A stretch of 64,000 nt of DNA from Termitomyces sp. T153. Taxonomy: Eukaryota > Basidiomycota > Agaricomycetes > Agaricales > Lyophyllaceae. The notes under the pieces are model-generated. The model was not told the DNA's origin and searched no databases. It saw only the letters and a list, made by a program, of their open reading frames with translations. Below, piece by piece: positions 33,847-46,271 of the stretch; positions within the stretch are counted from its first letter, which is position 1, and every line of letters starts with the position of its first letter. Position numbers and translations under genes: made by a program. Location: NCBI GenBank assembly GCA_018296165.2, contig JACKQL020000031.1, positions 558,001 through 622,000 of the forward strand, given 5' to 3'.

Positions 33847-34735
33847 TGAGGTAGAGCTTGTTTTTGTGTAGTCATTCAAAGACTACTCTGAGGTGCTCTT
33901 TATACTCCTCAGTTGAGTCTGAAAAGACAAAAATATTGTTTCAATATACATGTATCTACTTTCCAATGTTGTCTTATAAGATGGATGTCATTAGCTGTTG
34001 GAATGTTGCTGGCACATTACAATTGCTGATTTGTATAATATCATAGCAATATGTACCAGTAATGGCCATATATGCCATTTCATATCCTGACCTGCTCATA
34101 TGCATCTGTAAGGTCAATTTGACCTTATAAGTGTAAAAGCCACATCCTCTTGAATGACTTCCTGATGACATAAGGGCATAACATCTGTAATCATATTATT
34201 TATTATTGCATTGTTGAGCATGTAATGCCATCTGCAAGGAGCTATCCTTCTTAGAAATGCATAATAATGGTGCAGCCTAGTTAGCCACACTAATTGCTCA
34301 CTACTTTATACATACATAGCAGTCAATTTTTTCCACAATTGCTGCTAAAGTGATTTGGAACACCTCAGCTTAGAGTATGAGTAGCACTTGGTCTTATCTA
34401 TGAGATATATTTTATGGTTGACCTCACACTATAGAGGAAGTTCCTCCTTCATGCCATTGGAACTCATCATACTACTGCTGCTAAAGATGCAGTATATCAT
34501 CTTCTGTCAGTTTGGAAGGCCAAGCCTTCTTCTCTGCTTTAGGCTAAGGATTTCACTCATCCTTGTCTAGCTTTAAAGGTGGTACTACTCTTGTGTACTT
34601 ATTATGCAAGGCTATTATATAAATTTCAGATATGTCTGGGATATTCAATCATATAGAAAAACCTTTTGTTCTATGTATACTTGCATCCCATAAGTAATTA
34701 AACTCACTAGTGGATATCTCATTCTTTATAGCCAT
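33847..34735 (-). pseudogene. Ty3/Gypsy element G, reverse-transcriptase part
   Basis: Minus-strand fragments of a Gypsy lineage different from D: EKIDCYVCIK, AAPLLCISKKDSSL, KVKLTLQMHMSRSGYEMAYMAITGTYCYD split by shifts, NCNVPATFQQLMTSI, then YIEDNIFVFSDSTEEYKEHLRVVFE and NKLYLK at 33847. Stops and frameshifts throughout. It is the downstream continuation of the gag-protease part at 53328-56120. Element B lies in between, so B inserted into G. The other end is cut by the Copia A LTR. Confidence 0.75.
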
Positions 34736-35505
34736 TGATGTGCTCCTATGCTGCCTAGCTGCTATGCAGGAAAACAAAAGAAAAACCTAAACACTGGCAA
34801 CCAGATAGAGTAGCTGGCAATAGGAAGTAATGAGAGTGAGTTAGTAAATATTCCAGAAAACAAGAGCTAATGGATGTGAGGGCAATATAGGAGTCAAGTA
34901 AGAAATGTCACTATTGTTAGCCTAAGTCACTAGATAGTAATATAGGATTGCTAAGTTGCTGGATAATGAAGGAAATGTTAGAAATAAGTGACCATACCAG
35001 AAATTGAATCTGGGACCTCTTGGATATGTACTCCATCAGAGTCAGAAACTGAGTGGGGACTTCAGGCTTCTACATTATCTATATATACTGTAATGTAACT
35101 GAATAGAAGGAATTTAATATCTGAAGTGTAGACACTGTTTACATATGTTGGTAAGCAAGGCAAGAGAAATGATAGGTAAGGGATTACATGGCCTTCAATA
35201 TTTGTTTTTGAGAAGAAGTGTTATTGTTGCTAAGTAATGTTACTAGTGATTGTTGCTAAGGAGAGGTCTTGACCTTATTGTTTTAGATCCAAAGGCTACA
35301 TTCTATGTGATGAGGCTTGTGATCCAGAAGTCTTGTAGTCACTAGGATCCCATGCAATGGCTACATTGTTTCAGACCTTGGAGCTATCCCACACAATAAA
35401 GTTGCATGACTTGTACATACTCATGCTGTGTCCACATTAGATGCTGCCCAGATAGGATAGTCTGAGAAGTCAGTAACAGTGCTTAGTAATAGTTGGGTTT
35501 TATCA
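34736..35505 (-). repeat. LTR of Gypsy B (3' LTR), with an internal insertion
   Basis: Plus strand starts TGATGTGCTCCTATGCTGCC and ends TTTTATCA; TGAT/ATCA-type ends. It matches 52597-53327 except that about 34975-35115 is foreign: a partial tRNA-like repeat (34976-35036) fused to a piece of Copia LTR (35037-35115). The purine-rich minus-strand GGAGAA just inside suits a 3' end. Confidence 0.75.
34976..35036 (-). repeat. Partial tRNA-like repeat joined to Copia LTR sequence
   Basis: Third copy of the TGTTAGAAAT...tRNA-3'-half module. The T-arm reads CCAGA TTCAATT TCTGG and pairs fully. As at 17274-17327 it breaks off near the anticodon and continues into Copia LTR sequence. Confidence 0.5.
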
Positions 35506-35879
35506 TTCTCCTTTATGCTAAATCTTGACTGTCCTCAGTCAATCAAAGATTGCTTGCATGGTCTGTGTGGCTGGAGAAATAAGAATATGAAGGAACTAGC
35601 AATTAGTTGAACTTCATCCAAGATCCCCCCCACTTTCTTATCTCTTCACTTCCATCACAATCTTAATCTTATTGCTATGTCCTCTGATCTTGCTACACAA
35701 CTTGAGAAGTGCACTATGGCCCAGGTGTTGGGTTGACCACCTCCTCTTTGTAGCATGTGACTTGTTAATGACCAATTCACATCTAGTGGTCACCATTATT
35801 TTTAAGATCTGGCTGCACTAGTTTGAGATGGCTGGGAGTGGGATTGAGTGGGCTGAGTTAGCAATAGTGGACAAAGAGT
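35506..35879. other. Leader between the LTR and the cargo-like gene
   Basis: AT-rich, no frame supported. It may include the promoter of the plus-strand spliced gene that follows, but no motif stands out. Confidence 0.3.
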
Positions 35880-37650
35880 GTTGACAGCTCTATGAGCATA
35901 TAAAAGAGAAGATTGGGTTTGGGAGTACAATAAGCATTTTGTAAGTCTTTTTATTTTTTATTTTTTGGTGATTGTTGTTAACATTATTACTAGGCTCCTC
36001 TCTCTTTATTAGGTTCCTGTTGGAAGATGTGGAGGCTGGTATGATGGTAAGTGCTAGCAATGTTGCCAAGGCTAGTGACACTACTAAGGTAATCTTGGCT
36101 GTTTGAGGGCTCATCTATTAATGACCAATTCTTCTTTCACTATGCAAGCTTATAATAACAATGAGGTTGGAGCATAGTGAGGGCTGTGAGGGAGAGGGTA
36201 GCACAAATTGTGGGGACATTGGAGAAGCTGGGTCCTCACTTTAAAGCATGCAGTTGGTAGCATTGCTAAGGGGCTGGTAACATCAAGAGTAATGACAACC
36301 TCAAAGGGCAAAAAGAAAAGAAAAGGCAAAGAATGATGATGAGGAAGAAGATTTTGTGGTGAGTTTCTTACTATTGCTAATGCTTAATGAGTTTTACTAA
36401 TTATATTGTAGGAACCAATTCAAGACTCTCATTTACCAATAAGGAGCTGGCCAGCCTTTTGTGGTGGAGAAAGGCCTTGACTATGGTGGATACTGGCATG
36501 GGTGCAGAAGTGGTGTTGAAAAAGGCAAAAGGAAAGACTACAGTGTTGCTAGAAAAGAGGAGCATCTTTAAGGAAAGACAAGGAGCAGTAAGTCTTTTAG
36601 TGATTTACACTATTGTAGTTGCTAACAACCTCTTAAGTGCAACAACTGCTAGGCAGAAAACAACCCAGAGAGGTGCTGATACTCCACTGGCACTCAACCC
36701 TGCAATTATTGTAATAGCTCAGGAAAAATGTGTTTGTATATGGAGAAATTGTCTAAGAGTAGGAATGGAAAGTTTGTTAAGAAGATAGCAACAATGGGGG
36801 CCTTGGTGAGACAGGCCTGAATTTTTATGGAGCAACAGCAAGAGTTAGCAGCAAAGAAGGAGCCAATACAGATCAAGCACTTGAGCTTGAATTTACTGAT
36901 GTCACAGGATGGGATGACCATGAGTAGTAGCAAGGTCATTAAGGAAAGGTGGCAGGAGAGGAATTGAGTAGTGGTTGAGAGTGACAAGGAGGCTAGCAAT
37001 GGAAACAGCAGCAGCAATGAGAACAATAGCAATGACATGCCTTTGGCACTTAAACATCCAGCAAGTCCTGTCCCAGTTACTTCAACTAAGCAATAGAAAA
37101 TTGTCACTAGCCAAGGGGAATCAGAAGTGGAGGATGTGAAGATGAAGGAAGAAACACCTGCAGCAACAGTTTCAGAGGCCAAAATAGCAGTGGATGAAGA
37201 GGAGGTTGAGGTAGAGCAGGAGGGTGAAGTGGAGGCAATGGAGGTTAAAGAAGTTTAATAACCAGTAAGTCTTTTTCTTTACTATCAATGTTTGCTAATA
37301 GGATTACTAGGTTATCTGGACTAATACTCTTCAAAAAAAAGTGAGTGACAACAAGCTGCAGTGGCTAAGAAAAGACCTAGCTTTATTAACTCTAATTATA
37401 TCAGCAATGTTACTAAGAGAGTATGTGAGTTGTGTGGCTGTGTTGGAGAGTTGTTTTCAGAGGGAGCTAGAAGCAACTAAGGCAGAGCTTTTAGAGGCTA
37501 GGGCAAGATTTGCAATTGCTAAATAGTTACTAGCAACAGTGACAGATTACCAGAGCAACTATTAGTTGTTTTTAGCATGGCAGGAGGAGAATGAGATTGG
37601 TGAAGAGGATTGAGAGCAACAATGCCAACCTTGATGCCTAGCAACTGCCA
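35880..37650 (+). pseudogene. Spliced non-retroviral gene carried in Gypsy B, copy 1
   Basis: Plus strand, antisense to the Gypsy pol. Exon pieces alternate with good fungal introns: donors GTAAGT at 35941, GTGAGT at 36359 (acceptor 36411), GTAAGT at 36588 and GTAAGT at 37265. One exon (36412-36587) reads SRLSFTNKELASLLWWRKA, VLLEKRSIFKERQGA. A short Lys-rich run lies before it and a Cys-rich patch (EKCVCIWRNCL) after it. The last exon (37341-37526) reads LQWLRKDLALL, CVAVLESCFQRELEATKAELLEARARFAIA, a likely coiled coil. A second copy at 58.7-60.76 kb has the same exon order and matching introns. Stops in some exons suggest decay. I do not know a function; I recall similar predicted proteins around agaric Gypsy elements, but only loosely. 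Confidence 0.55.
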
Positions 37651-39672
37651 CTCATTGTAAAATATTTTATTTAATTAGCATGTTTTTCAGACAAAGACTA
37701 GCCCTCTTAAGGGGCTTCCTATATCTTGTTGTATTTGTAAACTGGCCCCTTTAAGGGGCCCAAGAAAATGTATCATATCAGACTAGATTAGAAAGAGTGA
37801 AAAAAGAAAAAATAAGTTCTTATAAATCAAAGGCAGAGAGTATAGGCAAAGGTAGATTGTTATGCACTAGCAACAATGGGAGAAATGCTCAGTAGATCAT
37901 CATGGCATGAAAATCCCCAAAGGCCTGCTGAGTGCTAGCAACAAGTAGCTAAGCACAGTATCTTAACAAAAAAAGAAGATAGCAATGAAATCATCTGTAA
38001 AGTGTTTTTAAACAAGCAAAATATGATATAAGAAAGTCAAGATGAAAGACTTAATGTTTTTGTAAGTTATATGGCAGTTGTTCTGAATAGCTAGTAAATG
38101 TATAAGTGATACAAAAGGCAAAGTCAAAAGATGTCACTAGAGCTTAGCAAATGGTTTTTAATTGTTGTTCTTGTTAGTGATGTTGCTAGCATCATTGTTG
38201 TCTACAAAGTTAGTTTATTTGAGTTCATGTAAGTGGAAGGTGTTAATATCAAAAGCATTGCTAGTCATTGAGATGTGTTCTCTAGCAAAATAAGAAACCA
38301 GGAGAAAGGCAGCTATTGGGCAATGCAATACTGATCAATCTAATTCACAAAGAATATAAGCACCTCCACAATTATAAGATATCACCACAAGGGGGCCTAA
38401 GTACTGAGGCCTCATCTTCTTATTATGAGTAACTTTTATCCTAGTATTCCTCATTAGGACAAAGTTGCTAGTTTGAAAGTCATAGTCATAAATTGTAGCA
38501 GCATGTTTTGCTTGAAAGTGACTAAGAACATTGTCATGAAGTTGCTTGAGGTATTCTTGGCAATGTTGAAGATCAATTGCTTGGTGTGCTATGAGGTTGG
38601 TAGAGGATAAACAGTTTAGTAGCAGTTGCAGGTATGTTGCTTCAACTATCTCAGCAAGAAGGGGGTGGGTACTAGTAGTAGCATAGTAAGGGGAACAGCC
38701 CATTCACTTGTGAACTGTAACATGTTCTGACCAAAACACAAAGTAAGTAGCTGTACTCTATCTAGACTGATCACTGTTAATAGCCTTGAAGAGAGCCTGA
38801 CAAACATCAAAATGAGGTTGCTCAATAATATCATGAGCATGCTTATTGTAGCATGAGACCTGGATATGGTATAAGTTATACTTCTTTGCTAAGTAGGTGA
38901 TGGCCTTTAAGATGGGTGCACTATTATTGGTAACAATTTTGCTAGGGGGGTTTTAATGACAAATAACATCTTTATATAACCACTTTGCAATAGCCTCACT
39001 GTTTTCTCTAGTAAGCATAAGGAACTTAGTGTAGTGGGTTAGCAAGCAATATCCCTAAATGATATACTTGAACCTATTAGAGAGTGGCATGAACCATAGT
39101 GTCAATATATATTTTGCTGAACAAAGGCATAGGCATAGTAATAGTTGGTGGGATTAGTACTTTAGTTGTCTGATGGATCTTGCAGATATGGCAAGTACAA
39201 ATATACTAAATGAGGTTAGTGCTGACTTGGGGCTATTAATAGCATTCCAGTAAGGCTGAATGAGTAGCAAAAAGGCCTCTATATCCTAAGTTATCATACA
39301 TGGTTCTCAAGACATGTAAGCAGCAGCTGGTAGGAGTAAATAGCTTGTGAGCACCATCTTTATTTTATTGCCAAAGCTTACTGCCAGCAAGAAAGAACAT
39401 GGATGCATAGCTAGGTGGCATTGCTAAGACTTTCTGGTCCAATGAAATTGCTAAGCCAATTTTGAACTATAAGAATACAGGGATTGCTAGCAATAGCTTT
39501 AGTACTACAAGATACATCATTATAAGTCATGGTGGTGTCATCATGTAGAGGTAGAATATTATAATTAGTTGCTAGTTGTGGGATTAAAGTATTGCTAGTG
39601 TCATTACCAAATGTCACTAAGGGCTAAAGAGGCCAAAACTTATGGAGAGAGAGTAGCAATTGAAAGGCAGAA
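37651..39672 (-). pseudogene. Gypsy B integrase (3' part of pol)
   Basis: Minus-strand integrase in order from 39640 downward: zinc-binding segment (NMYDNLGYRGLFATHSALL, WYICTCHICQIHQTTK), core with FSKIYIDTMVH, then the C-terminal part, which is the best preserved (38703-38335: GCSPYYATTSTHPLLAEIVEATYL, HAATIYDYDFQTSNFVLMRNTRI and KKMRPQYLGPLVVIS, GGAYILCELD). Frequent stops in the core. The element continues across the nested element C into RT at 47.5 kb. 37651-38330 is the untranslated stretch after pol and includes a CCCTTAAGGGG-like inverted repeat near 37704-37760. Confidence 0.85.
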
Positions 39673-39677
39673 GATAT
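39673..39677. repeat. Target-site duplication GATAT, left copy
   Basis: Five bases immediately before the LTR of element C, identical to 47476-47480. Confidence 0.85.
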
Positions 39678-40863
39678 TGTCATAACTTGCTCCCTGGACC
39701 CCCAACATTGTTCCCAGCCCACTTACTTTCCTGGAGTTCCCCTTCCAGTGCTCCAACAAACCCCTCAACCCTCATACACCCTCTGCACCCACTCCAGATA
39801 ACTCTGATACTTTTCTAGCAAACTCTAACAGCCTCCTGGCCCACTCCAATGCCTTCTTTGCAGCTGTTAACACTTCCTCTGACTATTCTGAGCTCTAAGA
39901 ACCCTCCTCCACTGTTTTTAACTCTGTCATATATCACTAGCTCATCACTCTGGTTCATCCAACCTACTCTGGAGCACTATAATGACCTTGGGATGACTCA
40001 CATTCTCAACTGATCCTATCAGAATATCACTATGGCCCACCCCTTGATAACAACTGACACCTATTGACCCTATATGGCTCTGCCAAGCCCTGCTGCCATA
40101 CCCACTGTTCTCCAGAGCTCTCCAGTAGTCAGTTTATAAGTTGTAGAGTAGCTCCTTGTACTCTAGTCTTGATATTGCCTTACCTGATGTGTTTCTAATT
40201 GTTTTTATCTCTTGTTTTGTATTTTGTATTATGTTTTCCTTTACTCTCAGTCTCCCAGCCTTTCCTCCATCTCCCAGTCTTGTCTTGTCTCTATCTTCAT
40301 TATCATTCTTGTTATTATTTTGTATTTCTGCCTGAATCTATTTTTGTTCTTATCTCAATCCCATCTCAACTCTGTTTTACTCTGTTCAACTTTGCCTCAT
40401 CTCATTCAACTTCATTTCCATTACCATGCTCAAGTTCTTTTAACATCAACACCTTTATGAACTCTGTGCTCATAATTACAAACTCAACACTTTCCAAACT
40501 AACTCCAGACCTTGCTATTTGCTTAGCTCCAAAAGCTATCAACCTCCGTTGATCCCCCATCAAGCTCTGGCTCTGCTCCTATCACTTGTGTAGCCTCTGC
40601 TCTCATCACTTGCATGGCCTCTGCTTACTCCATACCTACAATATTCACTTCTGGACTTGTATCTAATGCTCTGTCAGTTAGTCTCTTTCTTTGCAACTCT
40701 TCCTAGACTTCTCTGGACCACCCTAGACTTGTTTGGATCACTCTCCATTGCTTATCCTCCCAAGTCCCCTCCAAGTGCCCAGTTATCAGTGCAGGGAATC
40801 TACATTTGCCTAGTAAGGATTTGCCTAGTGTAGCTGGGCCCCTATAGTCAGTGGAACCTGATA
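39678..40863 (+). repeat. 5' LTR of element C
   Basis: 1186 bp, TGTCATAAC...CCTGATA. Roughly nine-tenths similar to 46272-47475 by eye. A hydrophobic open frame inside it (40199-40552) is a by-product of pyrimidine-rich sequence. Confidence 0.85.
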
Positions 40864-43800
40864 TGATATCAAGACTCTTCCTTACCCCATTTATGATGTC
40901 TGCAATTAATTCTGCACATACTTTTGTTGGAACTCTTGATGTTTATGGTTGGCCTGTGCCTGAGACCCACTATGATTTGTTTTGCCTTGCCCAATTTGCC
41001 AAGGCACATTGAACTACAGACCTGACATCAAACATCCTCTTTACTCTGGTCACACTCCCACACAATGGCTCTCTTCCTGAACACCCTCTCCACCCAACCC
41101 CAACTACATTACCCCTGCATCACCCTCACTTGCATCTTCTACACTCCTCACACCTCTGCTAGCTCCACTCCTTACTAGGATCAACCATAACACTTCCAAA
41201 CTACTGTCCAACCAACTCCAGCAATAAATCACTCTATTGCTCAATGACTTCTCTGGTGCCTCACCCATACTATCTCCCTGACAATAGTACAAACTCTGCT
41301 GACAACAGTCTTTTACAGCATAGAAACAGGTTGCCATCCCCATCAACGACAAACAACAACAAGACCTCCAACTACACATTCCTCATTCCTCTTACTTCTG
41401 AATCCACTGGCCCCACCCTGCAGCTCCATCAAAAGATTTGTGCATTACTAATACTAACTCACCCAATAACCCTCCAACAGTGCCCCCCTCTCCAAGAATA
41501 AAGTGAGGCCAGTGCTCCACCCCCAACTCCAGAACTAGCCTCCAGAAGTTAGTTAGGACCCTTTGGATAAACTGGCTAATGACTCTGCCCAATATTTGAC
41601 CAAACAAACTCTGCAACAAAGTCTCCAAGCACAGATACAATCCTCCCTATCCCCCTCTAGTCCTCTAGCACCCCGACACTTCTGACCCAATTCCAGCAAC
41701 TCTGGAGCAAAACAAAAGAACTTCCAAACTTTAAGGTAGTCAAAAAGAAAGGAAGATGCACCTCTGCCCCAACCTCAAAATGCACTCTGAAGGCACCCCC
41801 AATAAATCCAGAAGTCAATACAAGAACCATGGCCCTCAGCATCAAAATGCTCAATTCTGCTTCTTTCTACATGCACTTCACCAGATGGGACCTCTGTTCT
41901 TCAACTACCAGACTATGCCACCTCTAGCAAAAGAACTCTGCAGTGCAGAAATCACCCTGCTAGAACAAACTATAGAAAAAGAGAATTCTATATGAAGTAG
42001 TTCTTTTAGAGTATTACAAACTTGCTAATATGTTCTTTGAAGAAAGCAAGGAACTCCGCCATCACCTCTGGGACTATGCTATGAGCTCTGCACCCAACTC
42101 TCTTGAGTCCTAAAGCCTCAATAATGAAGAAGATATTCCCAAATGCTCCTTGAAGGCTCTCTTTTGCCAAGCAATTTGAAAACTCCCAACAACTTCAAAA
42201 ACCCCACACAAAGATCCAAGGTGCCTTGACCCACCCTTTCTGGCTACTCTGGACTCCTCCACACAACTCCAGACCCTGGTAATACAGCTCTGGAACCCCT
42301 ATTTTGACTCCAACATCTATTAAGAAAACTCATGATACTAACCCATTGACAATGTCCCTATAGCATGCCCTCCACAAGGTCAAGTCATTGACTGCTAGCC
42401 CCAAACTACTCCACTTTACACAAAAGACATCTTCAAATAAGAACTACACCACTGAAGCAGCAGAAGAATAGACTCTATACAAAGTAGTCTCTCTGAAGTG
42501 TTATAAGTTTGCTAATGTATCCTCCAAGAAACAAGTAGTATTCCTACTGCCACCCACTGCAATGACTAATGTTGACAAAGTGCCACTATCATCCCCACCC
42601 AATCATGAGTAAGGATGCTCTCTGTCCTGACCTCTGCCACTAAAAGTCACAACTCTGCCACTATCCTTCTCAACCTTAATCACTTAGTGAGAGAATAGAC
42701 TCTAGTTCCCCCAAGGCACTATGTGATTCAACCACACCTGCCAAAAACTGACTTCAAGCAACAACATTACACACCTTGAATTCTACCACTGGAGTCATAG
42801 CCCCGCCATCACCTTACTCCACTCCTCCAGCAAAATTGATTTCCCAGTAAAAGAACAAACTCTAGACTCTTGAAGTAGTTTTCCCTGAGTCCAGTAATGT
42901 GCTGTAGTGACTCCTCCAAATCTGCCCTAATGATTAAAGGACCAAAGATGCCCTCCAAATACAGTAGTACTCTTTTCCTCTGATCAGAAACATTGTTGAT
43001 TGCTCCGCAGTACTAAGACCTACTCCTGCTCCATTTATAATGACCTCCAAACCACTCCAGAGCATGAATAGAACATTGCCCTATCCCTGCTATGACCCTC
43101 TTTGAGTCTCCAGTGCTATTTTCATATGACCAACTCCCTTGCCACCCTCTAGCCCTCATAGATGACCACTCAATGATATTTTTGCATGATTGAGTAATGG
43201 CCTGGCTCATCCAAGATCCCAGAGAGCAGCTAAGAACCTCTGCCCAACTCTGGATTGCAAAAATGGGCAAACCCAACTTTAAGAAAGTATCTTTGCCCCT
43301 ATACTAATCCACTCAACAGCATAGTAGGCATGTAAAGCAGTTTTCTGCTGAGTCTACTGCAATGGCAATCCCAATTCTGGACCCTGCCACTAAACTGCCA
43401 AGGACTCCTCCATAACTCCATCACTTCCACTGTCATCAAAAGGGACCTCTACCCCCTCCACTAGCTGTGTCAGAGTAAAATCAAAGTCACCTGAAAACCT
43501 CTGCTAGTCTGCCAGCTATGTTAGAACAAAAGCCAAAAACCCCCACCAAGCATACTTAGAGTCTGGAAATCTGCTCTTAAGCCCAACCACAAGCAGTTAA
43601 CATAATCTCAGACCTGAGGACACCCACCTCCAACCTTAGTCTGACCCCTTAGAAGAGCCTTGCAGAACCCCCAGCACTCCCACTAAACTCTGGGAACCTC
43701 ACTTGCAATGCTCTACTAAGCTCCAGCAATCCTGGAACTAGTTGACAACAGATGGCATTAGTGGGCTTAACTCCTGCCTCTGGATAAACTCAGGATTCAA

Positions 43801-46271
43801 CTCCCATAAGTACTCCTATATGTTTCTACTCATTCACTCCTCACACAAACTAAAACCTTGCATGCTTGTCAGGACTCTACAAAGAATTAGTATAAACAAG
43901 TCTGAAAATGTACATAATCTTACAAATGGGGAAAATATGAAGCAATAAGAAAACAGAATGACTAATAGCAGAGACAAGAAAAGGCTCAAGCCCCAGACCA
44001 CCTCACTCTCTCTCCTTCTCTAGAGCTCTCCTCCTCACTCCTCTAACTCCCAAATTCACCTCCATCGGGGCCCTCACTATAGCCAGCACCTCCATAAGCC
44101 CAAGCAACTCCTCTTCTACATTTGCTGCCACCTCCTATCATGATACTAGGGCCACTGCATTACACTGCCAGTGCTCTGCCAACAGCTGCCCCATCCTCAC
44201 TACTCCCTGGTCTAACTCTGGAGGATAGATAATTCATAGGCATCTGCACTAACCCATTCTGAATTGATGTGAAAGTGGTGGAAGCCCCATCTTTGAGGAC
44301 CTAGTGCTCTTGGACCCAGCCTGTCCCAAATTCATTAGCAGAAGTCAGAAAGCAGAGGGGGACATCCATGCAAGATCCCTATATGTCCCAAGATTGCCTT
44401 CCTCACTAGCCACTCCTCCCACTGCCTCCCAGCCTTTTGCATCTCCAACTGTTCCAGATGCTCTCACAAACTCCACACTTCCAATGTCCTTGCCATAGCT
44501 ATATGCACTGCCATATTATAGTTCTGCTGCAACATATCCCTCTCTCTGCACTGTATTATGGTCCTCCCCTGTCCTCCAGAGCTCTCCCTCCCATATTATC
44601 AATATTCTCAATAACCCCTCCACTCAGTGACAAAGGAATGTTTTAGTGATTGAGAGTGTAGGCTCAGGGGAACTTGAGGGATGCCCCATCAGCACACCTA
44701 AGATACATGTGGGGCATAGGGGGGCCCACCATTGCCTCTTGACCCTATGACCTCTTGCTGAGCCCTGCCTTAGATAGTAGAGAGGCCCTCCACTTGCTCA
44801 TGTTGCATGGCACTACTTCCTCCTCCCTTTGCCTGCTCTGTAGGGGTCCCACCTTCTCCACTGGCTGCCCTGCACTCCCCTCACCCTCTAAACCTGAACC
44901 CTGGCCTGACACCCAGGCCTTTTAACACTTGCCCAGCTGTCTCCTCACCCAACTCTCCTCCCACTCCTGCTCCATGACAATACATACATGTAGCATGCTA
45001 CTTTAGCAAAATTGAACATTTCTGCTAACATAGCACAGAATACAGACCAAGGTGTCACAGTGGGACTCCACAGTTGGCTTGTTGAACTTACACAACTTCC
45101 CCTGCTAGGCATAGGAAGTGCACTGGAACAATTGGTCAGCAAACACTGAAAAAAGAAGTAGAGACTCACTAGAGCATTACTCTGGCACCATTTTAGAGTT
45201 AGAGAACTCCATGCCTGCCCTAGCACCTCTGCAAATACCTTTGGCATCACCTACACTTGTAGAACCCTCTCTGCCTCTAGAACAATGTATACAGTCCCTA
45301 CTCCCAAACTGAGCCTTGTAAAATGCTCTGGAGCAATAGAAACTGAATGACTAGTAGGCCTGTAAGGGCGACCTCGGGTGGCTGTGGCTCAATCACACAG
45401 CTGGCAAAGGGAAATCCAAAGTCTATTCAGTACTGTGCAGTGTCTACTGAGATAACTACTCACCTAGCAAAGGGAAATCCAAAGAGAACAAGTCTGGGGA
45501 TTTTCTAGGCCAGGTCCGCTTCAGAGGCTTCAGAAGCATGAGAAACAACTGTACAGTATGACAGAGAAAAAAGACACAAGTGATGTGTCAGCAATTGGTC
45601 AGCAGTTACATAAGCCAGTGGCAGTGTTAAAGGGGCACACTTGTCTGAATTATTGACAGAGAACCAGTGCAGTCTGAAGGCTGAAACTAGGACCAATAAA
45701 TAGGGAAAAGAAAGGAGAATAAAGGAAAACTATAACAAAGCAAGTCTGACAAGAACTGGAGGAGGAGAAGGGGAAACAAGTGAGACATCCCTTGACAAGG
45801 CCTCAACTCACTCATACACAAAGAACAGGAGAAACTCACCACTACTGAGGACAACTTGACTGAGTTTAATCAGTGATTGCAGAGCAAGAAAAAACATCAC
45901 ACTCATGATGACAGGCTATTGCCTCTACCTTCCTACAGTCCTGCTACTGTTCAAACTCCCACCAATGGCACTTGTACTCTGCCCAGATGGCCACACAATT
46001 GTCACTAGAAGGAGTGGGATTGGCAATGGAGAATACAATGATGGTATGGCAAAAGACATGGCAAAAAGTTTGGAAACCTCAGAGTACATCTGACCTTTTA
46101 ATGACTTGGGAAGAGCCCTCTGACAAATAGCAGCCATGCTTTGGCTTCATTTCCCATGCTGCTGCTACTCACTATGGTTTGATCAATATTACTTGGCTTT
46201 GATTCCCATGCCCTGCTGATCCCCAACCTGTGCTCTATGTCTTGAGGGTCTCAATGCTGAAGAGGGGGTGA
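40864..46271 (+). other. Interior of element C; no recognised domains
   Basis: A primer-site-like TGATATCAAGAC (40864-40875, similar to TGGTATCAGAGC) follows the LTR. ATG 40894 opens a short frame MSAINSAHTFVGTLDVYGWP that stops after 38 codons and could be a gag relic. Further frames (e.g. 41244-41501, 44304-44498) are Pro/Ser/Thr-rich and unrecognised. A motif like AGTRTTAYAARYTTGCTAAT recurs about 490 bp apart (near 42010 and 42495), suggesting internal repeats. Low G on the plus strand throughout. A foreign LTR lies at about 45361-45910. Confidence 0.5.
45361..45910 (+). repeat. Solitary Gypsy LTR inside element C
   Basis: Begins TGTAAGGGCGACCTCGGG and carries the GGCTCAATCACACAGC and AAAGGGAAATCCAAAG motifs (twice) of the family at 25096 and 11455. 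No pol sequence adjoins it. It contains several CpG, unusual here. The right end is approximate; AGGCC before it and AGGCT near 45915 could be a degenerate target duplication. Confidence 0.5.

Noticed and set aside
40199..40552. Hydrophobic frame resembling a membrane protein, with a counterpart at 46787-47191
   Set aside because: Both lie in the pyrimidine-rich LTRs of element C at the same place; any frame there reads Leu, Phe and Ser. The pairing reflects the LTR pair.
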